Assembly (NCBI GenBank): GCA_002221725.1
Contig: NJFT01000021.1
Span: 1 to 64,000, forward strand
From: Scedosporium boydii
Lineage: Eukaryota; Ascomycota; Sordariomycetes; Microascales; Microascaceae
Length of the DNA: 64,000 nt
Direction: 5' to 3'
The position numbers were made by a program, and so were the translations under genes. The notes under the pieces were generated by a model. That model made no database searches, had not been told where the DNA came from, and saw nothing but the letters and a program-made list of their open reading frames with translations. Shown here in pieces: positions 10,831-23,527 of the stretch; the stretch's first letter is position 1; each line of letters begins with the position of its first letter.

Positions 10831-12078
10831 CTGCCTGTGACAGATTTTGTCGCCCCGCCTATTGACCTCTGACATACTAAGTTGAATGGTCGGATATTTT
10901 GTATATAGAACTAAGTAATATGAATGTTGACTCATGCTTTGAGTCGGCCATTTCCCACGGGTGGGTTAGCATTCCATGTACGCCTTTAGTGGGAGAATTT
11001 GGTTCCTCGGATTTGTCCTCCTGTTTTCCGTTTTACAATCCCGTTCACAGCCCAGCACGTGAAATCGCAATCTCGCTTCTAGAGTACAGATGGCAAATAG
11101 GCCTAGTTTCAGCGCCCATAGCGATCGGTCGCGGGGCCCATTTCTAGATCCAAGCAAAGGAGACCGGCCGAAATTCGCTCCATTCAATCTTCAACCCTCC
11201 CTCTACGGCATATCAAAATATTCGTACAGGCAACAAAAGCAGGAGGCCCGCAGATGTGGCAGCTGATATCAGACCAGTCGGAATATAGTCGGGCGTTCCC
11301 GCTGTCGGACTGAGATGGTAGAGCATTTGAAGTCTGCTTCTCAGGGAAAACCATCGCGAAGTCGCTCCAGTACCCAGGGAATTACAATCCTCCTGGTAGG
11401 AGTCCGCGAGCCCCAAGGAACCGGGGTCATCTTCATCTGCAATGCACCGCCGACAGCTACAGAGTCGCCTTAAACCCGGTACAGTACACATGCATTCAGC
11501 AACGGTTCGATTTAGAAGAAGGCCCCCGTGGTAGCCTGTGGTGTCGACCTCTCATCCAATGAAGAATCCGTGTCGAGAGATGCTCTCCGAAATTAGACGG
11601 ATATGGGCTAGGTTGCTTGATGTAAACACCGACGGTGAGCACTTCTGGGGCTTTAGTGAATTTGATATCGGAGGACGGCCATTCTAGGTAGATATCCTCG
11701 TCGGGAATTGGGTTTTAGCGCGGACGTGAGTTCGTTAGAAAGAAATCTTAAGTCTTAGCATTTCATCCGGATGATGGCCCTTTCTCGTATTCGAATGTCA
11801 AATTCATCTAAGGTATCTTCTGCTCTTGCTGTTTAGGGCAATCTGCCACTGAAAGCGGCAGTCGTGACGAAGTGGACCTGCCCGAACTTCAGTATACAAC
11901 CATCGTAGTTGCCGTCACCTAAATCCATCTAACATAACTAGTTGTGCTCTCGAACTGTCCTCCCTCTCTTTCTCCTTATCATTTCGCCTCCATATCCTGC
12001 TTCGACTATTCCTCGTCCGTCAGTTACTATTTTTCCAATTAGGAATTTGAAATTAAGGAAAGATTGAAGTCAGTAACC
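10831..12078. other. Intergenic, SOD upstream region
   Basis: Normal composition with no supported gene; the short frames at 10899-11147 and 11213-11491 lack domain features. The last 120 bp before the SOD start are pyrimidine-rich (TCCTCCCTCTCTTTCTCC near 11958), as in many fungal promoters, and the SOD ATG has the context AACCATG. Confidence 0.4.
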
Positions 12079-12792
12079 ATGCGCTACCAATCGCTCTTGG
12101 CTATTGCCCTCTTACCTGCCTCTATTGAGGCGCAACCTGCGACGGGAGTATGTTACACTAACCATTCCACGAAATCAACCCCCCTTCTATGCTAGTACCG
12201 ACTTTATACTTACACGACTAATAGCAACTCGGAGATGCTGTCCCCGTGAAGGATAACCCCGTCGGCGCCACTTACGTCGCCAGGCTTCCCGACACCCCTT
12301 TCAGCCCCATTGATATCGAGGGCAACGTTAAGGGATTCGTAATTGCCACAAGTGGCGCCGACAGCAAGGGCGTAGACTTCAACGTCCAGCTCTCCAACCT
12401 CCCTACAGAAGGCGGCCCGTTCCGTAGGTTCCTCGACATAACCCCCCGTACCAGCACAACTAACACGGATGTTACCAGTCTACCACATCCACGTCGATCC
12501 CGTCCCCAAGGACGGCAACTGCACGCAGACCCTCGCCCACCTCGACCCCTTCATCCGCGGCGAGGATCCCCCCTGCGACCCCAAAGCCCCGGAGACCTGC
12601 GAAGTCGGCGACCTGAGTGGCAAGTACGGCAATGCGGAGTCGGACCCCTTCGAGATAACCTTCAACGATCCCTACGCCACGCTCAAGGAGGGGCTCGGCG
12701 CCTTCTTCGGGAACAGGAGTCTCGTAGTGCACTTTGCCAACAAGACGAGGATTACCTGCGCCAACTTCGAGCTCGTTACCAAGGGTGGTTAG
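12079..12792 (+). CDS. Secreted Cu-type superoxide dismutase (Cu-only SOD5-like)
   Basis: Three exons, 12079-12147, 12225-12423 and 12479-12792, make 582 nt (193 residues). The introns (GTATGT..ATAG, GTAGGT..CCAG) have CTAAC-type branch sites. Residues 1-18 form a signal peptide (MRYQSLLAIALLPASIEA). Copper ligands are visible as H92 and H94 (YHIHVD), H110 (LAHLDPF) and H174 (VVHFANK); R180 (TRITCANF) matches the active-site Arg. The zinc loop lacks the usual extra histidines: where homologues I recall have DLSGKHG this protein has DLSGKYG. That, with secretion, points to the copper-only extracellular class that removes superoxide at the fungal surface. The frame stops at TAG 12790-12792, but the next codons read GGDAAFAAVFFAL before TGA, like the end of a GPI signal. 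Confidence 0.85.
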
Positions 12793-14640
12793 GGTGGTGA
12801 TGCTGCCTTTGCCGCCGTCTTCTTTGCGCTATGACTCTAGGGCGTTCTGGAGCTTCTATCATTTATTTTTCCAACACTTTACTAAGCCAGCCTTGCCTCT
12901 ATCGTATGCTCGTGGTGTTATTTCTTACCCTCTTTACCCCTACAGCGCTTAATTCATGTACACATTAAAATATTCATATGCTTGGTCTCGGAGGAAACAA
13001 CTTACACGGAAAGCGGGAGGAGCAAAAAATGGCTACAGAAATCCAATCGATAAGATTATGATTTACAAATCAAGCCCTATCACTTATGAGCGATTGTGAC
13101 CATAACAACATCCTAGACTTTATAGACGCCGGTTAATGGATGAACGCTCTAACAGCATATGTGGACCCATATTATTCAAGTACTTTAAATCATGCTAAGG
13201 CTCTTTAGGTAAATCGCTTGCGGTTTGCGTCACCTGTTCGTTCCGGATGTGGACCTACCAATAGGGGTGAATTTTCACCTCTCTTAGTGGGTCCGAGTAC
13301 ATAATAATGCAATTAGGAGGTACATCTCTCACGGTCCAGGTTTATGATCTCAAAGTCTTCGATAAATGCATAGCCATCCACCTAATATTCTCTTGATGGG
13401 AGGAGATCCGGACCCTCTGATATGGGTTGGAAGGCTGTTCCGGCGACGATCAAGTAATCATCCATCCCTATAGTGTTACAACTCTACCCTAGGACAATAT
13501 TGATTCCTGAAGCGTATACTTCATACATCCCCTTCTAAAGCCGCCATTGGTGCCTTCCAGCTCTGATTTCTTTTCTCCATCTAACTCCAAAATACGGTCC
13601 TATCTATTCTTAGCTCCTACGGACAACTCTCTCGAGAATTAACTCACAAGCGTGGTCTCAAAGTCCTCACGGAAATATTTCCAGCTGAGGCTCGTTTCTA
13701 GGGCTCTGAAAGCCAGGTCCCTGCCGGATGTGCTCTTGAGTTCACGGAGAATCCCTTCTCTTAGGGGCAGGGGGTGTCTAAGTATAATATGGCAAGTACG
13801 TCCGGGCAATTGTTTTTTGGTCATCCGTTAGTAACTTGGGGAGCTGTCTCCCATGGCTCGGGCAGAGTCGCTCAAAGAGCCAGGTGGCTACCAGGCTAAT
13901 ACTCGTCACGAAATCGAGGTTCTCTATATCAATAGTTGAAGCCATTGTCGTATGGAAGTGAATTGTTGGCAAGCCCAATAAAATCCCCGTTCTCCACCGA
14001 CTGTGTACTCATTTGGGATGGAACGACTAGGAGGGATGTATTATACCGGTCGACCCTGGCTCCACATGGCAGCCAACGAGAGGTAGCCCCCGCCCAGTAT
14101 AAACCAGAGTCAGCTTCATCAAACCGCTAGATCAAACTCCATAGCTTTCGCCCCATATGTGCAAGGAATACGTGATCAAGACCATGTGGAGTGGTGGAAG
14201 CTGCCAAATAAGCAAGTGCGACAGAATCGAATACCAAGCCGACCACTGACTACCCTGATAAGCCTGCGGAGGGCATTCGACACTGCCATCGTTACCAAAT
14301 GATTCACTCTGCCTCAAGTCGAAAGAAATGACCCTGGCCTGGACACAATCATGAGCAGAATACATATGTCACACAAACGGAACTGCCAGCTGCAACACTC
14401 GCAAGCTAACAGCTGGCAGAACTGGCCATGGAAGAACTGGCGGAGCCAGTTCTGGCATGGGTAGAACCCAAGGTATAAGAAGTGGCTCTGCCACTTCTTC
14501 CACATACAAGATAGATCAGAGAAGCAATCCATTATCTATCTTCACATCTCTCTAGTACACTTCTTACAGTAACACGACTGCCGCCGTCACAAGTGACGAC
14601 GTGACCCTTAGCATTCTGCCAGCACTCCCAAGGACTTCTA
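12793..14640. other. Intergenic, no supported gene
   Basis: Normal composition. Minus-strand frames at 13639-13824 and 13778-13978 are short, overlap in different frames and match nothing I recognise; a decayed gene is possible. Two strong hairpins lie at 14433-14499. Confidence 0.4.
14433..14499. repeat. Pair of adjacent perfect hairpins
   Basis: 14433-14453 is AGAACTGGC, GGA, GCCAGTTCT (9-bp stem, 3-base loop). 14477-14499 is AAGAAGTGGC, TCT, GCCACTTCTT (10-bp stem, 3-base loop). The stems are related in sequence. They lie about 150 bp from the edge of the AT-rich block. Confidence 0.8.
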
Positions 14641-15695
14641 GCGTAATAAAAATCCTTATAGCTTCTATTAATATCTATTATATTTATCTAGTATAGCTAT
14701 CCTAAGCCTAGGTTCTACTAATATAAAAATTAAAATAGTCTCTTAAACTATTCTACTAGTATTTATTTACTAGATTAATTATTTTAGCTTAATAAGTTAC
14801 TACTTAAGTTTTTTATTCTTTTTATATTAATAGTTAGTAGCTCTTATAGAATTTATTAAAAAGAATAAACTATTTTAATAAGGACTAAAAGAATAGAAAG
14901 TATTTTAAAAAGTTAAATAATTAGTATATAAGTAACTTATATTTTACTAAATAGAACTCTTAAAAATCTTTAAATTAAAAATATATATATAAGATTATAG
15001 CCTAAGTATATAGCTAAGATAAGAAAATAAAAATAGTAAAGTTTATTTAATAATATTTAACTCTATTATAAAAGAAATTAAAAACTACTTTATAAACTTT
15101 AAACTATAAAATTAAGTATAAGCTTAAGAGTAAACCTAGGTAATAGTATCTTTAAATTTTATAGAAAAGTTTATCTAAGCTATTTATAAAGTACTATCTA
15201 GTAATTACCTTAAAATTATAAAAACTATAAAGAAAATATTAAAAAATATTATATTTTATATTTTAAAAAGGTAATTACTAAAGTTATAGTTAAGTACTCT
15301 TAATATAATAAAAATAAAAGTTAACTTTATAAACTATATAGATAATTATAATTAATACTAGTACTTAAAGTATTATAGTAGAAGATTATAATTAACTTTA
15401 TTATTAAATTACTATTATTAAAAGATCTAGTTATAGAAATAAAATATAATAGTATTATAATAGTAATTAATAAATTAATAAAATATATTTATTTTATATT
15501 TTATAATAAAGTAATAAAAGTATTATAATTTACTAAGTTATTTCTATAAATAATTATAATAAATTATAATTTACTAGAAAAGATTTACTAAACTATTAAA
15601 ATAGAGTAGTATAGCCTATCTATATATACTATAAAAAATAAGAAAGAAGAAAGAAGTAGTTAAATAGTTAAGAATAGTTCCTATAAGAAGTACTA
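14641..15695 (+). mobile_element. Fragment of a RIP-degraded Ty3/gypsy element (RNase H to integrase)
   Basis: Plus-strand translation across stops gives an RT/RNase H junction (KKNKLF..GLKE.KVF.KVKQL near 14850) and an integrase-like segment near 15420-15590 (KDLVIEIKYNSIIIVINKLIKYIYFILYNK, split by no gap), closely matching 7719 onward. It is truncated on both sides. Confidence 0.7.
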
Positions 15696-16137
15696 TATTA
15701 TATTCCCAATACTAGGGAACCGGTTAATTAATAGATATCAGGTAGGTATAGTAAGTATTAGGGTCGTAGGAGCTTATTAGTAGTAAATAAGGCGATCAAG
15801 TAGTATTTATAATAATATAGTAAAAGTATATATATAAGTATAGGTTATAGTTATTACTTATATTAACTACTAAAGAGTCTAGAAGAGTATATTAGATATA
15901 GAGAACTATTATAGCTTTATATAGACTCCTCTCTTCTATTTATCTTTAGTTCTAGGCTAGTTTTTTTTATTAGTTAGTTAGTCTTTAATTAACTAGTTAA
16001 TTAGATTTCTTTTATTTAACTATTAATTAGTTAGTCTTTAATTATCTAATTGCTCTTCCTATGGTTATATACCTTATATTATTTCTACTATTCCTTACTA
16101 CTCTTCCTATAGTCTTTATTATAGCCTAGTTATAATA
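15696..16137 (-). repeat. LTR3, 3' LTR of the minus-strand gypsy element
   Basis: It aligns with LTR3 sequence at 26546 (TGTTACGTTCCTAATACTAG) on its left and with the end at 32137 (GGTCGTGACA, here GTTATAATA) on its right. Read on the minus strand the family runs from TGTCACGACC to GGAACGTAACA. The complement of a polypurine tract follows three bases later. Confidence 0.75.
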
Positions 16138-19100
16138 CGACTTCCCCTCTCCCTTAGTCTTTATCCCTAAAGACCTATTAGTTTACTTTTTCTATCCTCC
16201 TTCTTTAAGTAAGTAGTTTTTTCCTTCTTTTTTATATTTTTTTCTAACTCTTAATATATTAGGTTATATTATTAGATTATAGTCTAGGTTCTTCTAAGTT
16301 AACTGTAATTATCTTGCTTAGGCTATTAATAACCTTCTTATTAGATAATATCCTTTTAAGATACTTAAGTATATTTTTTATTTTAATATAAAGATTCTTT
16401 AAGACTATATAGTTTATAAAGAATAATCTTATTATAATAGTTATATTTACTTTAAATATTTAAATTATAATACTAGTAGTATAACTAATTTAGCTTATAA
16501 GCTCTAGTTTTTCTTAGTTTTTAATAGGTCCTTTATCCTTTTAATATATCTATAGTTAACTACTTTAAATAGAAATAATCTTATCTTAATTATAAGAAGT
16601 AGGAAGTAGAGGCTAAAGTGGCCTATTACTTTGCTGCTCTTAATGTAGCTATGTCCTAAGCTAGTTATTTTAAGAGGGAGAAGGAGCTTTATAAAAAGAG
16701 GGTATTAGAGATTGTTAGGTTAGAGATGGAATAAGTAGTAGAGGAGGATACTGTAGAGAATGCTATTTCTTCTGTCCCTAAGTTAGAGATTAACTAGAGC
16801 CTGCTAATAGATCTAGTACTACTAGATCCCTTAGTTTTACTAGGTTCCTCTAGTAGTAGTCTATAAGAAGTTGTAGGCTTTCTATTAAGTACTTAATAAG
16901 TTCCTATATATTTTTACTTTTATTATAATTTTTCTATTTAATTAAGTACTTTATAGTTCCTTTATAGTATAAGGAGTTAAGAATTTTTTCTACTTTAAAG
17001 ATTCCTTCTTCCTAAGCTTTAACTTATACTAATTTTCTAAGTAGTATATTTTTATATATTAGCTTAAGTAGAGCTATATAGAATACTAGGTAGTTATCTA
17101 TATCTTCTAGTAGCTTAAGTTTATAGTTAACTTCTAAGACCTTATATTTAACTAGGAAGGGCCCTAGTTTTTAATAATTAAGTTTATTACTTAGTTATAT
17201 TATCTTAATTTAAGAGTTTCTTATTTCTAACTTCTTTTAGAGTAGCTAGACCTTGCTTTCTTTTTTAAAGGTTAGTCCCTTAATCTATCTTTAGTTTATA
17301 TAGTACTTTATATATTATTATATAAACTAGAGTTCTTCTATAAGCTATTTATATAGCTTTTTTATTTTATTAGTAGTAATAATTACTTATTCTACTTATA
17401 TTTTATTTTTACTAGCTTAAATCCTACTTAGGATTTAATACTATAGTTTATATAGAATAGTAATAGCTTTATACTTTCTAATATATTAATATTATAAGCT
17501 CTTTATACTAAGAGTAATAGAGATATTTAGTTATTTTATTTTTAGTTAATATAGTACTATAGGTATACCTTAAGTATCTAGTTTGTCTACTTAATCTACT
17601 CCTATATTTCTAAGTAGTATATAGTAGAAAGCTTATAATTAATTCCTATTCTATTTAATAGACTTTATTAAAAGTATAAAATAAATATATTATCTCTATC
17701 TAAGTTAATTTCTTCTAGTAGGTTATAGTTAGCTACTACTATTTATAAAAATAGTTTAATAAACTATAGTATCTTTATAGCTTTATTATAGAATATAAAA
17801 TAAATATATTTTATTAATTTATTAACTATTACTATAATACTATTATACTTTATTCTAATAGCTAAGTTTTTAAACTTAGGTAGCTTAATAATAAAATTAA
17901 TAGTAATCTTTTACAATAGTACTTCTAGTACTAGTATAGGTTATAGCTTTTTATATAGCTTATACTATAATATCTTATTTTATATATAATACTTATATAT
18001 CTTAATTAAGTATTTAAGGCTTTTAAAGCTATAGTCTATTTAATAGTTTCTTTTAAAGATTTTAAGTATTCTTCTAAAGCTTAGATAATTATATAGTAGT
18101 AACTTATATATTTCTTAGAAGATATAGCTAGTAAGTTTACTAGTAACTATTAGTTTCTATTTTAATACTATAGGCTATTTTATTTTCTTATATCTAGGTA
18201 GTTTAAAGGGTCCTTATAGTATAGGATCCTATAACCTTTCTACTATTTCCTTATTTCTTTAAGTAGTTTCTAGTTTTACTTAACTTAATAGCTTACTATA
18301 ACTTATTATAAGTTACTTTTATTATTTTAGTATAGTATAGTTTATATTTTCTTAGATATCTTTTAGAAGTAGTTAAAATATTAGCTAAGAGTATCTACTT
18401 TTCTATTTTTTTTCCCTTTAATATATATAATCTAAAAGTTATATTCTAATAGTTCTTCTACTTATTAAACTTATTATTAATTAAACTCTTTAGTTATTAT
18501 AAACCTTATAAGATTTTTATAATCTAAGTAGACTATAATAGGGTATTTAGTACTAACTAGATAGTATTTCTATTCCTTAAAGGCTTTAATAATAGCTATA
18601 AGTTTCTTATTAAATATAGTATATTATAATACTAGTCTACTAAGCTTTTTAGATATAAAAGCTATTAGTTAGACTTTATTTTTATTTTATTACTTAAGTT
18701 AAGTTCTAATATTATCGTCTAAGGTATTTATTTTAATTTAAATAATTTTATAAAATTAGCTTTAATAAGTACTAGTTACTTATTTACTACTTACTTAGCT
18801 TCCTAGAATACTTTTTATTTTCTAAGTCTCTATTTAAAAAAAATATCTTTCTTTATTAGATTAGTAAGTACTTTAACTTTTTTACTATAGTCTCTTAGAA
18901 ATCTTTAGTAAAAGTTAAAGAATTTAAGGAATCCTCTAACTTCTATAATATTAGTTAGTATTAGTTAGTCTAAAATAGCCTTAACCTTTGATTTCTATAT
19001 CTAGATCTTGTCTAGTTAGATAGTATAGCTAAGAAAGTCTACTTCTTATTTATAAAATTTATATTTAGTAATTTTAATTAGTAAGTTTACTTTTTTTTAG

Positions 19101-22100
19101 CTTTTAGAGGACCTTATATATATACTCCTTATATTTTTCTAGTATTTTAAAATAGATGAGGATGTTATTAAGGTATACTATTATAAACTAGTTTAAATAT
19201 TTTTATAGTATATAGTTAATTATTATCTAGAAACTTACTAAAATATTAGTTAATCTAAAAGGTATAACTAAGTATTTAAGGTAACTATAATAGGTTTAAA
19301 AAGCTATCTTCTACTTATTACTTTCCTTAATATAGATTAGGTTATATACTCCTTTTAAGTTTAATATTATAAACTACTAGGCTCCTTAGAGCTTATTTTA
19401 TAATTTAAAGATTAAAGGTAGTAGGTATTAGTTTTTTATTATAATAAGTACTTAGAATTATACTTTATTAAAGTTATAAATAAATATAAACCTTGATTAT
19501 ATATCTTTTTTTAAGGGTATCTTATAGTTCTACTAGCTATATTCTAATAGTCTAATTTTTAATTCTTTATTAAATACTTTACTATATTTCTAGTATTTTT
19601 TAGATATAAGCTATAGTATTTCTTCTACTATTAGTAGGATTTTAAAGGCTATTATAGCCTTTATTATATATACTTATTTATACTTTTTTTCTTTTAGTAA
19701 GTAATTTAAATCTTTTATAGTAAGTACTTTAAAGTAGATTATTATCTTAAAGGCTCTTAGCTTACTTAAGGATAACCTTCTTAGTTAATATTACTTCGTA
19801 GCTAAGTTATTTTCTAGGCCTTACTTAGTCTTATTCTAAGTAAGCTAATTAGTTATTTAATTAATTTATAGGTTTCTTATTTATAGCTATAAGGTCCTTA
19901 ATATAATAAGATATCTAGTAATCTTAGTAATATTAAAAGAAATATAGTTAACTTATCTAATAATAGTAATATAAAGGTATATAGTCTCTATACTAACTAC
20001 TTTACTTTTATAGTCTACTAGTATTTTATTATATATATTTAAAGTATATAGCTAGTATTTTTCTATCTATAATAGTTCTAATTTATTAATAATTATAGGT
20101 AAGAGAAAATTTTCTTATATTATATTATTTACTAAAACTATAAACTCTTAGCTAGCTAGGATAATAGGCACTTTTAGGTAGTAGATTTATTGTCCTTCTA
20201 TGATATTTATTTTCTATATTTCTTTTAGTCCTAGTCCTATTTTTTTAGGTAACCTTTTTAGTAACTAGTTATTATTTTATTTTAAATTATTTTTAAAGTT
20301 TTAAAATATCTTTTTATAGTTAACTAATAGATTACTTATACTTAAATATTTCTTATTTGTAGGTAAGCTATTATTTTACTAGTTCTATTTTTAGTTATTA
20401 ACTTCTAAAATCTACTATTATAGACTATTAGTAGTTTCCTTAATTTCCTCTTATAGCTTCTAAAGTTTAAGGAAATTCTTTTACTTTATTTCTACTATCC
20501 TAGTAGTAGGTTTTTACTAGGTTTTGAGGAGGTAGACTTAATATTAAAGATCTTCTAGGAAGCTTTCTATAGTAATCTTAAGCTTAACTACCTTGCCTCC
20601 TATTTTAAGTTCTACTTTTTCTATAAAGTTAATTTATTCTCCTAGGTTGTTAATCTACTACTAGAATTTAACTTTTAGGTCTTTACTATAGAGAATATAT
20701 TATAACTAATTAACCTATATTTAGAAGTTAATAAGATCTAATATAATATCTTCTAACTTTTTATTATAGTACTAGTTTAACTTTTTATAGGGTATCTAGC
20801 TTTTATCTATTTCCTTATACTAGGTAAAGGGAGCTTATTCTTTTATAGCCTTTTTTTAGTTAGCTTATTATTCTTTTTAGATTGTTTCTATTCTTTCTAG
20901 GTTTTATCTTTAGGGTCTTAGATATTAAAAAGGGTATCTAAGTCTTTAACTAGTATCTTATCCTTCTCCTTTTCTTTAGCTATTAAAGGTTCCTCTTTAG
21001 ATCCTTTATTAGTTTCTAGCAGTCTTAATATATCTTTATATATTTATATTTAAAGTTGCTTCTTAGTTTTCCTCTAAGCCTAGTTAAGGCTTTTTAAAAT
21101 ACTTAAGTATATAACCTAGAATAAAAATTGCCCTCTTAACTTCTTTACTCTCTAGACTGCTTCCTTATATACTTATATAACTTTTAAGTCTTTCTCTAAT
21201 AAGTATAAGTACTAGTTAAGTGCTTCTTTTTCTAGTTCTTTCTTAACTTAGTAGACTTTTTCCTATTTCTAGTATAGTTCTTTTATATTTTATAAGTATT
21301 TATACTACTGTAAGGTTTTAGAGATCTAGTAGTATTACTAGTAGGCTTTACTATAGTACTTTTTATATAATAAGTTACCTCTATATAGTATTCTATATTT
21401 CTCTAATAGCTTTACCTTAGTTTCTTTAATCCTTCTTTAGACTTTAAGAAGGTAGGATATTTCTTTTTATATTATTAACTTAAGTATTTAGAGCTTCTTT
21501 AGATACTATCCTGCTCCCTCTTTTTCGCTATAGTAGGTGCTGTAGTTATTATTATAATATACTATCTAGGATAGGGTCTTGTAGTTGATAATACTAGCTT
21601 CTAGTTACTAAGTCTTTCCTTTAAGTATAAGTTTAAAATTATATTTCTTTTTATTAAGTTTCTTATATCTTAGCTTTAGTTTATATCTTATTTAGTATTT
21701 TCTAGTATAATGTCTTATTTATCTATATTTATAATATTTTCTAATTTTAGCTTTTAAAGCTTTAGTAATAATACTTTTATTATTAGCTTCTAACTTTATA
21801 GGTCTTAAATAAGTTCTTTATAAAGTATTGCTATTACTTTATTTATACTTAGTATTAGTAGTAGCTTATAGCTTATAGGTTCTAATTATAGTTGAGCTTT
21901 ACTTCTATTATTATTATTTATATAAGTAGTTATTAATCTTTATAATACTTTCTATATATTCTATAAGTTATATTAACTTCTTAAGCTTATAAAGTTTATC
22001 TTTAACTTCTTTTTTAAGCTTATTATAAAAGTAGGTTATAAGAAACTTATCTTCCTAGTTAAGGTATATAGTAATTTATTTAAATTCTATAGTATACTTA

Positions 22101-22375
22101 GTAGTAGATTCTTTTTAGCTTAGCTCTTCTAATTATTAGATTATAGCTTACTATTTATCTAGTTTACTAAAAGCTCTCTTAAGAGCTTCCTTAAACTCTT
22201 TATAGTCCTTAAAGATCTTAATAGTCTTAGCCTTTTATATAATTTTATTATTTTTAAAGTAGTCTTAAAGAGTAAGCTTAAATTATATAAGTATATTATC
22301 TATAAGGTACTAGGCTATAGTAGTTACCTTATTAGCTTTAATATAGAATTAGTCCTTATAGTATTTATTACTATA
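16138..22375 (-). mobile_element. RIP-degraded Ty3/gypsy chromovirus, near full length
   Basis: On the minus strand the order is gag (about 22350-20900), protease region, reverse transcriptase (about 19500-19000), RNase H (about 18900-18400), integrase (about 18000-17400) and chromodomain-like end (about 17000-16880). A polypurine tract (16141-16155 complement) and LTR3 follow. It parallels 5527-9425 in the opposite orientation. The 5' end is cut by an LTR2 copy at 22376. Stops are everywhere from RIP. Confidence 0.8.
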
Positions 22376-22941
22376 TTTAAATAAAATAATATTATAAAGA
22401 AATATTATAAAATATAAAATAAAAAGAAGTTATTCTAAAAAAACTAGTTTTTAAAAAAAACTAAAATAAAGGCCTGAAAGAACTGGAATAGAAACCTAGC
22501 CTCTAAAAGAACTGGAAGAACTAGAACAGAAACTTAGCTTCTAAAAGAACCGAAATAGAAACGTAGCTTCTAGAAGAACTAGAACAAGAAACCTAAAAAT
22601 AACTTTCCGAGAACTAAGAAATAAAAATAAAAATATAATATGTTCGATGACGTAAGTACTTGAACGATGTATTCGATGGCGTGTTTGAGCTCTAGGGTAT
22701 CTAAGAAGTAACGAAGTTACTTTTCGATCTTTTTATAGGAAGAAATCGTCTATATATAGACCCGTTTCCTCCCCCTTTCCTTCTAGCTTTAGAAATAGAA
22801 GAAAGAAGGACTATATAGATACTATTCTAATATAATCATTTCTTTATACCTTTATTTTCTCTTTTTTTTACCTCTTTCTTCTTTAAGAATTCCTAATAGT
22901 AAAAAACTATTTCTCTTTTATTTCTTTATATAACCTTAAGA
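22376..22941 (+). repeat. LTR2 copy B (copia-type LTR)
   Basis: It runs from TATTACTATATTTAA (TGTTAC in better copies) to CCTTAAGA. It contains about 30-bp subrepeats of the AGAACT.GAA.AGAAACCTAG type, a CRE-like TGACGTAA at 22648-22655, a perfect hairpin at 22706-22722 and a TATATATAGACC TATA-like element. Confidence 0.75.
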
Positions 22942-23527
22942 TAATAAAATACTAGTAGACTATAAAAGCAAAATAATTAGTATAAAGATTATATACTTCT
23001 ATATTATTATTATTAGAAAAGTTAACTATATCTTTTTTATTATTACTAAGATTACTAGTTACTCTATTATATTAAAAATATTATAATTATAAATAAGAAA
23101 CTTATAGATTAATTAAATAACTAATTAGCTTATCTAAAAGAAAACTAAATAAAGCTTAGAAACTAACTTAGCTACGAAGTAATACTAACTAGAAAATTTA
23201 CCTTTAAAAACTTTTAAAATAATAATCTATTTTAAAGTACTTACTATAAAAAATTTAAATTATTTACTAAAAAAAAAAGAAAACATAAATAAATATATAT
23301 AATAAAAGCTATAATAAGTTTTAAGACCCTATTAATAGTAAAAGAAATATTATAATATATATTAAAAAAATACTAAAAATATAGTAAAGTATTTACTAAA
23401 GAATTAGAAACTAGACTACTAAAATATAACTAATAAGATTATAAAATACTCTTAAAGGAAGATATATAACTAAGGTTTATATCTATCTATAATTTTAATA
23501 ATATATAGCTTAGAGTACTTTAAAAAT
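22942..23527 (+). mobile_element. Gypsy fragment (region 5' of reverse transcriptase)
   Basis: From about 23060 it matches the start of the first chromovirus (5545 onward; shared CTTATAGATTAATTAA), then breaks off at the LTR2 copy beginning at 23528. The first 120 bp are unidentified AT-rich sequence. Confidence 0.65.
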
